Origin: Vigna angularis
Taxonomy: Eukaryota; Streptophyta; Magnoliopsida; Fabales; Fabaceae
Assembly: GCF_016808095.1 (NCBI RefSeq)
Contig: NC_068977.1
Location: forward strand, 23,647,364 to 23,711,363
Length of the DNA stretch: 64,000 bases
Direction: 5' to 3'
The translations under genes were made by a program, and so were the position numbers. Shown here piece by piece: positions 56,512 to 64,000 of this stretch. The notes under the pieces are model-generated. The model was not told the DNA's origin. It saw nothing but the letters and a program-made list of their open reading frames with translations, and did not search any database. Each line of letters begins with the position of its first letter. Position 1 is the stretch's first letter.

Positions 56512-57439
56512 ATATCTGAGTTATTTTTCAACAAATACTTCCTCCTTCAAGACTTCACTTAGAAATGCAAATTTCACTTCCATCTACAACATAGGTCATT
56601 CATGTTGAACTGCAAGGGAAATCAATAATCGAATTGTTTCCATCCTCGCTACTGGGGAAACATTTCATCATAGTCTATTCCTTCCTTATGCTTGTATCCT
56701 TTCACCACAAGTCGAGCTTTATATTGCTCAACTTCTCCTTCAACATTTGTCTTCTTCTTATACATCCACTTCATGCCAATAGGTTGAGCTCTTTTAGGTA
56801 GATCGATTAATTCCCACGTGTTATTGAGTTTTATTGTATTGATATTCTCACCCATAGCCTTTTGCTACTTTTCCTCCTACACGACCTCTTCAAAGCTTAG
56901 ATCTTTTGAATCTACTAAGAGACATACAATATGCACTTCTTCAATGGAGTTGTATATGTCTTGCAAACTTCGTATGCTTGGTTGTCGGGGTTCATCTTCT
57001 TCATTAAAGGTCTCGTCATTTACTATAGATGGTGATCTAAAAATTTTTGACCTCCTTGCTTCGAGTAGACTCCTCCTTCGAGTTGTTCCAGTCCCATTCA
57101 TTCACTTCATCAACTTAAACATCCCAGCTTATAGTAACATTTTTCTTTATTAGGTCAAACAATTTGTATGGCTTAGATTTTTCATCATACCACGTTTTTC
57201 TTGCTTCTATCTTCAAGCTTTGTTCTTTGTTGAGTTGGAACATGACCATAAGCTATATTACCAAACACCTTAAGATGAGACACACTGCACTTGCTCTCAC
57301 TCCAAACTTCTTATGGTATCTTCTCGTTCAACTTTGAAAGAGGACACCTGTTTTGCACATAGATATAGCTCATTGTTCTACTTCAGCCAAAAACTCCTTA
57401 GGCATGCTCTTGCTTTTCAACATTGTTCAAACCATGTAG
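56512..57439 (-). pseudogene. Ty1/copia fragment: integrase end and reverse-transcriptase start
   Basis: Minus-strand reading gives NTWELIDLPKRAQPIGMKWM, YKKKTNVEGEVEQYKARLVV and KGYKHKEGIDYDEMF (about 56650-56830), the opening of copia reverse transcriptase. Upstream, at about 56880-57100, an acidic linker (PRQPSIRSLQDIYNSIEEVH) is readable. Frames are interrupted. The sequence stops at the Athila LTR end (56511), before the catalytic YxDD box. Confidence 0.75.
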
Positions 57440-57563
57440 AATATTATTGATTTTTCTTCCTATCTTAGGCTTTTCTACAATATTCTAAAACTTGTATTAC
57501 ATTTTAATTCTTCTATCTAAGGAGCTTCTACATTCTTCTAAAATTTGCATTACACTTTAATAC
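57440..57563 (-). mobile_element. Copia LTR fragment inside copia sequence
   Basis: About 124 bases (CTTCCTATCTTAGGCTTTTC ... CATTACACTTTAATA) are nearly the same as 60520-60645, the outer end of the copia LTR. It sits between two partial coding copies and so marks a join between two related elements. Confidence 0.8.
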
Positions 57564-58639
57564 TCCTCCTTAATGCAAATTCGATAACTCCAAGCATTAT
57601 GTGTGCAGTAGTTCAAATGTTGGCTTTGGTAACATATCTTCAATTTGATCTTCTTCCTCCATTGCCTTGACCATAGTTCTTGCTTTAAGGCTTCTTCATA
57701 ACAGTTAGGCTCAATCATGACCATATTGCAAGTTTCATATATGTCTACTAAAGATCTTACTCTTCTTGGACCAGATTCAGGTGAAGAATCTTGTTGTGGA
57801 GGTGGAGAAAGTGTACCTGAATTTTCTACCTCTTCTTGAGTTTCTTCTTGAGATTGTTGCACTTGAAGTAGAATGTTGCTTTTAACAACTTTTTCTTCTT
57901 CCCAATTCCAAGAAGCATTTTCATCAAATTCAACATCTTGACTAATGACGAGCTTTTTTGTTTGTAGGTTGTAAACTCGATAGCCTTTTGATTGTGTGTT
58001 ATATCCCAAAAATATTCCTCGTATAGTCTTGTCTTCAAGCTTATGCCTCTTTTGATCAGGAACATGTATGTAACAGATAGATCCAAATACTTGTAGGTGT
58101 TTAGCTGATGGCTTTCTTTCACTCCAAGCTTCAATAGGAGTCTAGTCTTGGACTGCCTTAGTTGGACATCTGCTTAGAATGTAAACTGCAGTCTAGACTA
58201 CTTCAGCCCAAAAAGTGTTAGGCATACTTTTCTCTTTCAGCATTGATCTTACCATCTCCATAACTATGCAATTATTTCTCTTTGATACACCATTTTGTTA
58301 TGGAGTATATGCGACTGTAAGTTGTCGCTCTATGCCTTCATCTTCACAGAATTTGTCAAACTCGCGAGATGTGTACTCCTTGCCACGATCACTTTTAAGT
58401 ACTTTTACCTGTTTTCCACTTTGCTTCTCGATAAGGACCATGAATTTCTTGAATACTCCAAAAACTTATGACTTTGCCTTTAAGAAATAGACCCATGTCG
58501 TTCTAGAGAAGTCATCAATGAAGAGGATGAAATATCTGTTGTTATGATGTGAAGGTGTTCTCATCGGTCCGCAAACATCGGTATGAATCAACTCCAATAA
58601 GTCTTTTGCTCTCCATGCTTTGTCTGTCGAGAATGGTAA
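57564..58639 (-). pseudogene. Ty1/copia integrase region with stops
   Basis: Minus-strand pieces include [17 protein letters not shown] (about 58480-58540), SDRGKEYTSREFDKFC (about 58350-58410) and QNGVSKRN (about 58270-58300), then GIFLGYNTQSKGYRVYN (about 57960-58020) and a Ser/Glu/Pro-rich linker. These are the D, D and E neighbourhoods of a copia integrase and its C-terminal part. Several in-frame stops are visible. It is followed by the very start of reverse transcriptase (NCYEEALKQELW), where it meets the LTR fragment. Confidence 0.78.
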
Positions 58640-59335
58640 TCAGTGTTGTTTTCCGAGGAGACATCCTTCGAATGATTCATTATTCTCTTTGAAGCATGGA
58701 AGATCTCTCATCATGTTTTTCTGATATAAAAGCTTTAAGGCATGTGTGTTGAAGTGGCCAAATCTCCTATGCCAAAGCCATGAGTCATCAACTTCTACCT
58801 TCATGGCAATATTAGTTCCAGGTTTGAAGCTTATAGGAAAGCTTCTATTTCTCTTCTCCATTTTTACTTGGCCAATTTCTATCATTTTACTGTCATATAT
58901 TTTGCATGTATCTTTCTCAAAATGAAGAGAATATCCATTCTCCATCATTTGGCCAATACTTAAAAGATTTTCTTTAAGATTTGGAACTAGTAAAACATGC
59001 TTGATGAATTTCGTACCTTTCTTTGTCTCCACCATGACAGTTCCTTTGCCTCGAGACTCCATTGTGGTGTCATTTCCGACATTGACAGATTTATCAATGT
59101 CTTTGAAGATGCTTTGATCTTTCGCCATGTGATTGCTGCATCCACTATCCAAGTACCAACTTCCTTCTCTACCAGAAGATTCTTGATTGGCGTAGAATAA
59201 GAGTTTCTCTTGATTATCTTCTTCTGCAAAGTTTGCTTTATGCTTATTTTTATTACGACAATACTTTAATACGTGACCAAATTTCTTGCAATAGTGGCAT
59301 TGAGGTTTTCCATGATGCCAACAATCTTTTTCCAA
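58640..59335 (-). pseudogene. Ty1/copia gag zinc knuckle, protease and pre-integrase
   Basis: A 231-codon open piece. It starts with a CHYCKKFGHVLKYC zinc knuckle (gag end), then WYLDSGCSNHM, the aspartic protease active site (D-S-G), and later WLWHRRFGHFN, the H-x-H start of the integrase zinc domain. It ends in a stop at GKQH where the integrase should continue. It is one polyprotein with the gag segment to its right. The open length shows only moderate decay. Confidence 0.82.
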
Positions 59336-59452
59336 GTGACTTGTCTTTTTACATATGCCACATGGAGGATATTTTTCTTGACGAGTCTTAGAGAAGCTTA
59401 TAGGATTTTCTTTATTTCTAGAAATTTCTTCTCTACTTTTATTTCCTTCATA

Positions 59453-60133
59453 TTATTTATTCTGAGACCGTAATTTTAGTTTTGATTGAAAGGCATTTTC
59501 AACCGAGTCTTCTTCATGCCTTTTCAATCTTTGTTCATAAGCTTCAAGAGAGCCCATTAGTTGTGTGACTGACAATGTAACCAAATCTTTTGTTTGTTCA
59601 ATTGCGGTTGCGATTGCATCATATTTTTGGGGAATAGAAATTAAAATTTTCTCTACGATCTTTTTGTCAAGAATATTTTCCCCATAAGCTCTCATTTGAC
59701 TAACTATTTCTTTTATTCTAGAATAGTAGTCTTTAATGGTCTCAGATTCTTTCATTCTTAATAATTCAAACTCTCGTCTTAGAGAATGAAGTTTAATATT
59801 GCGTACCTCGCCACTTCCTTGAAACTCCTCTTGTATTGTGTTCCAAGCTTGTTTTGCACTTGTGGCACCAATTATCCTTGGAAAAATTGTGTCATCAACT
59901 GCTTGTTGAAGAACAAATAAAGCCCTTGAATCCTTCTGCTTGTTTTCTTTCAACTCCTTCTTTTAAGCTACAGTAAGAGTAAAGGTGTCTTCTGGAATAG
60001 TGAATCCCTCTTCTATGATATCCCATAAATCTTGAGAGCGGAAGAATGTCTTCATTTTGACACTCCAAAAATCATAATTTTCTCCTTTGAAAATAGGTAC
60101 TGGAATTGATGATGTTTGATTAGTAGTAGCCAT
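59453..60133 (-). pseudogene. Ty1/copia gag
   Basis: The ATG at 60133 starts MATTNQTSSIPVPIFKGENY, followed by FWSVKMKTFFRSQDLWDIIE, the usual start of plant copia gag. A stop at 59963-59965 separates this from the 166-codon helical part (59953-59453: AWNTIQEEFQGS, RREFELLRMKE, SQLMGSLEAYEQRL), which is the capsid-like UBN2-type domain. The premature stop and a second break before the zinc knuckle make it inactive. Confidence 0.82.
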
Positions 60134-60225
60134 GTGTTGAGAATATATTTGGAAGTAGTAGAATGAGTTATAGTTTTGTTTGAGGTAGTTGAAAATTTTA
60201 TCTACGCCCAATAGATGACCGAACG

Positions 60226-60239
60226 TATCTCTGGTACCA
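60226..60239 (-). other. Primer binding site of the copia element
   Basis: The minus strand reads TGGTACCAGAGATA one base after the LTR end ACTAACA. It is close to the initiator-Met tRNA site TGGTATCAGAGC used by copia elements. Confidence 0.65.
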
Positions 60240-60240
60240 T

Positions 60241-60650
60241 TGTTAGTATTTTGAGGTTGTGAAAGGAATAGTTGATGATAGAGAAAATGTAGAGATAGTT
60301 GAATTTAGAGAAAATGTGGAGATAGTGGAATGCGGAAGTAGTAGTTGGAAGAAGTGTTGTAGTTGTCTTTAGTTGTAGTAGATGTTAGCTTGTTACAATT
60401 GATATATGTTGGCTACATCTTCATCAAATGGTAGAGTTCATGGGTATTTATAGACCCATAGATTATTCTAGAACATACTAGCCACAACTTATGTGGAATG
60501 TTCTAGATTTTTACCTATGTAGAATATTCTTGATTTGTCTTCCTATCTTAGGCTTTTCTACAATATTCTATAACTTGTATTACATTTTAATTCTTCTATC
60601 TAAGGAGCTTCTACATTCTTCTAAAATTTGCATTACACTTTAATAAAACA
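60241..60650 (-). mobile_element. 5' LTR of the copia element (410 bp)
   Basis: On the + strand it begins TGTTAGTATTTTGAGG and ends TTTAATAAAACA, so on its own (minus) strand it runs TGTTTTATTAAAG to ACTAACA. The primer site and gag follow on the inner side and an LRR coding sequence is cut on the outer side. The outer five bases, TTATA (60651-60655), are the candidate target copy. Confidence 0.82.
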
Positions 60651-60893
60651 TTATAAGAGAGATCAAGGATAGTAAGAGATGTGGAAAAGTTGGAATGAGA
60701 ACGAAACAAAGATGAAAAATCATTATGAGAAAGATAGCAATCAACTAGCCTCAACTCCCTTAAGTTTGGTAGAAACTCATTGATCATATGACAAGAGGAA
60801 CCAAAATCAGGCTGCGATCTCAAGCTAAGCGTTCTTAATGAAGAGAGAGAATATAGCCACTTTGCATCATTAATTTTAAGATTACCTAGTCTA
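60651..60893 (-). pseudogene. Leucine-rich-repeat receptor-like gene fragment
   Basis: Minus-strand reading gives LPNLRELRLVDCYLSHNDFS and FSTSLTILDLSYNV, two consecutive LRR units of the plant receptor-like protein type (LxxLxLxxC/N). Upstream (about 60830-60890) a further unit with WLYSLSSLRTLSLRS is readable. The copia LTR cuts the gene at 60650 and a CACTA end at 60894, so only about 80 codons remain. Such proteins are membrane receptors in immunity or development. Confidence 0.75.
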
Positions 60894-63800
60894 CACTACA
60901 AAAATAATGAATTTTAGAAGGGGTTATTTTCCGGCGGTTTCGAAAACCCCGGAAAATTTCCGGCGGTTTATAATAGAAACCACCCCTAAATTGTTTTTTT
61001 TTTAAATAATTTTCCAAAAAGATCATGTGTTCTCTTCCCCTAATACTTCAGGACACTTACTATCTAACACTGAATAGGACTTCATTTCTGATCCTAATTT
61101 TCCCTAAACCCTAATTCTCTCTCTCAATTCATTTTTGCCTTCATACATTTTCCTCCAAAAAGTTCACCATAATCATTTTCCTCCAAGCTCCGCACCATCT
61201 TCTTGTTGGTCTTCCCTGCGTTGTGTTCGTCGTCGAGGCGTTGTGGCTACGTAGGTCGTGTTCGCTCTCGGAATTCCTCGCATCTGCGTAGGTCACTTCA
61301 TTTTCATTCCATTCGTTGATTCGTTTTTCTTTCCGTTCATTTTCACTCTATGCGTTTGAACTTTTGATTACTCTCGGAATTGAAATGGTAGAAAAACACG
61401 TTTTAGGTTTCTGATTAGTCTTGTGTTTTCTAAGAATATTAATGTATGAGAAGGGTGTGAAGTATGAGGAGGTGAGAGGCAAGGCAAGGGGTGAGAATGA
61501 TGAATCTCTTGAGCTCTGTTCCAACACAGACAACGAGGAAGCCTTTTGGAACCATGTCTGCACTGTTGGAAGCAGAAGAAGAATTTCCTCACGGATCTTG
61601 TTACACTTCAAAAATTTTAAGAAAACCCAATTAATTTGTTTTGGTTCTGAGGGACTTTCTCATTTTGCTTAGTTTTGTTTTGTTTTTTGTTTTTCTTTAT
61701 ACCACCACAAAATTTACTGTAGTTTGAGGAAGTGAGGTGATATAATTGCCTACTTGAAAACGAGGAGCTAAAAACCCACTTATTCAAGCACTATCTCTAT
61801 TTTATCCAGTAAGGAGCTGCTAGTTTTGATTGATTCCAAGCTAGTGTTAATATGGGATGATAAAATATATTATCGACAAACCGAGCTTAGTTAGTTAGGC
61901 TTAAAACTGAGACATTGTTAGGATAGTATGCAATTGACTATGAAACGTATTCCTTGTTAACTTAATGCTCTCATAACTTGATCTACTTTCGTGTGACAAT
62001 GTTAAGGTTATATTGTATGGTTCAAAATTGTGTGTATTTTAATTTCTATCTTTTTTTATGTGTACTGGAGTTGTATCATTGTTGTTGGTATCTGTTTGAG
62101 ATCAGATTTATGTTTTAATTATGAATGATTGTGAATTTGGCTTTAATCTTGTATTTAGCTAGAAGAATACTGGCTAATTTGCTTGAATTGTATGCTCCTT
62201 TAAACATGTATATTGCTTCACTTAGTGCACATACTAACTATGCTTTGTGTGGCTTGGATCTGCACAACCATGATTTGGAAGTCATCATTTCCAAATTTTA
62301 GTCATAGATTTTCTTGGTAGCATTATTATTTATATTTATTGCAGTACTGATTATCAAACTCATATTTGCATAAATGTTTTGCAGGAAAAATGATTTTTTT
62401 GTTTCTTATTGCAATTTTTAACATGATGCTCTGTCCTGATGTGCGAGTTGGTTTCCTAATTGATTTTCTCTAAGGAACAGTATGAAAAGAAATATATATT
62501 TTTTTCTTCTATAATGAAGCAAGTTCTTCCCGTTTGTTGTTTTCCTGTACCTCGTTCTAGTGAATTGGTCTTGTAAATTAGAGAATCTGTAACTTTGATA
62601 AGGTGAGTCATGCATTGTTCACATTAAATTATTAATCTTCATATATTGCCTCTTGGCCTGAATTGTGTGGTCAATGTAAATTCCACTTAGTTCTGAAAAT
62701 TAGTTTAATTATACATACTTAGATTTGCAAGGATATATTGGTCACTTCATCCTAGCCAGATTCTTTGATATCATGTAAGAATCAACTGTCCAATTCAACC
62801 AAGTGCTTAACCTGTTGGATTGACGCCCAATTTTGGATTATATCTCTAACAATGGTATTTATTGAAACAAAGTAGCAATATGCAATCATGGATCTCTAAC
62901 AAAGCTACAGTAGAGTAGAAAGTATATTGTTTGAAGTTACCATTGATTTAATCTTGTTTGAAGTTTTTCATGTTGTAAGTTGCCAAGTTTTCAGACACAC
63001 ACACAAGCATAATGAAGGATTTTAAATTATATTAATTTGTTTTTAATCCTTGTGAATATGTCAATTTTTTCTTTTTAAATCCATGATGACATGACACTTT
63101 AAAAAACGTGATATTTCTTTTTAAATAATGACTTTGAACAAATGAACCTATGAAATTTTTCATTTAAATTTAGGCTTTGGTAGGAATACACTTACCATAA
63201 ATATTGACTCTTTACTGGCTATGTTGTAGAATGAAAACGAGATGAAAAGAGTAAGAAGAACCTTGTAAGTTATTTTGATATTGACTACTATACATAAGGA
63301 AATGAATCACTGTGGTCAAATACCCTTAAAAGGATCAAACTCTGTCTTTGCAGTTGTTCAAATTAATGAGTTTTGTTTTTAATTTTTAATTCTTATAAAT
63401 GTCTAAGCAACCAAGACTCTCCAATAATAAGTAACTTTTGAGATTAATTATTTATATAATAAGCTTACAATTAGGTTTAAACTTATTTATTATTTTCCTG
63501 AAGAAAACAATTTAATAAATTATTTCATAAATTGAGTTCATAAGCTCGTTTACACTGTGAATAATTTTTTGTTTTGCATGTTTGAAAAGTGCTACAAAAC
63601 AAATAAATTGAAAGGGAGCAACTGGACCAATTCAAAAAAATTGCTAAGTATGTTTTTCTTAAACAAAATACTAGGTTCTAGAATACCTGTTGCTATATAT
63701 AATTAATGGATGATATATTATTGCTTGCAGGTATATGCTCAACCACACTGATATTCTGCTCTTAGTGGACTCTCATCCCTCAAGTCTTTACATTTACTAA

Positions 63801-64000
63801 ACAGTGAATTGAGTTGGAGATCAATTACAACTTTCTTGATTTAAGCTAGACATAAAAGGTCAGTATTTTATAAATTTATTTTTATGACATTCAAAAAGTT
63901 TCTTGATTTAGTCCTCAAATGATTTTTTTTTTCAAGTTAATGTAAGTGTTTTGTTTCCTTAAATAACTAACCTATTTGTTTGTTTATGTTCTTCCAAAAC
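60894..64000 (+). mobile_element. CACTA transposon, left part (continues past window)
   Basis: It starts CACTACAAAAATAATG, then a palindromic subterminal segment TTTCCGGCGGTTTCGAAAACC / CCGGAAAATTTCCGGCGG (60930-60970) typical of plant CACTA elements. It lies right after CTA, a candidate 3-bp target copy. A CT-rich leader-like stretch follows (61080-61260), then AT-rich intron-like DNA to the end. I see no transposase; small open stretches at 61348-61672 have no domain. Confidence 0.78.

Noticed and set aside
61348..61672. Small ORFs on both strands near the start of the second CACTA element
   Set aside because: No transposase or other domain; they overlap each other on opposite strands.

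Overview
The window is repeat-dense plant nuclear DNA, AT-rich, with no prokaryotic features and no tRNA or rRNA gene that I can see. The repeat families (giant Ogre/Tat-type LTRs with a tRNA-Arg primer site, Athila-type Ty3/gypsy, Ty1/copia, CACTA elements with legume-type subterminal sequence) suggest a phaseoloid legume such as Vigna or Phaseolus. The genus is an inference. Almost everything here is transposable element, or host-gene fragments carried or broken by them.

Layout. (1) 1-15167: a giant Ogre/Tat-like LTR retrotransposon (copy A). It has the end of its 5' LTR, a tRNA-Arg primer site, a long internal region with no gag-pol, and a complete 4377-bp 3' LTR. (2) 15168-21470: old debris, including a hAT-like end, a palindrome-rich legume repeat and a decayed Athila-like LTR. 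(3) About 21470-29176: a CACTA-type transposon with exon-like pieces of host genes (a LUMINIDEPENDENS-like homeodomain gene and an AMSH-like deubiquitinase gene), interrupted by a 2520-bp solo LTR with a perfect 5-bp target duplication. (4) 29177-33050: AT-rich DNA leading to a truncated plant-mobile-domain/DUF1985-like gene. (5) 33047-49386: a 5'-truncated second member of the giant family (copy B) with a 6305-bp 3' LTR. (6) 49387-56511: an Athila-type element with a broken pol and a 3' LTR. (7) 56512-60650: copia sequence on the minus strand. (8) 60651-60893: a fragment of a leucine-rich-repeat receptor gene. (9) 60894-end: the start of another CACTA element. Parts 5-8 form a nested stack: copia entered the LRR gene, Athila entered copia, and copy B of the giant family entered Athila.

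The most notable content is an antisense gene carried by both giant retrotransposons. On the minus strand each copy has a TATA box, a 5' untranslated exon with a consensus donor, a long 5' intron, an exon encoding a WUSCHEL-type (WOX) homeodomain, a short phase-1 intron, and a last exon with a WUS-box-like LLxLFP motif. Both copies predict a 152-residue protein with no stop or frameshift. By hand comparison they differ at 20 residues, and codon differences in the homeodomain are mostly synonymous (12 against 5). I read this as a host-type developmental regulator domesticated by a retrotransposon family and kept under purifying selection. The sense-strand gag and ORF1 remnants in the same elements have decayed, so the elements look non-autonomous for gag-pol.

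Other recurring themes are independent tandem-array expansions at equivalent places in the two copies, a CpG-rich GAACGTTCG-type motif repeated dozens of times in several element families, and arrays of short perfect hairpins in one LTR.
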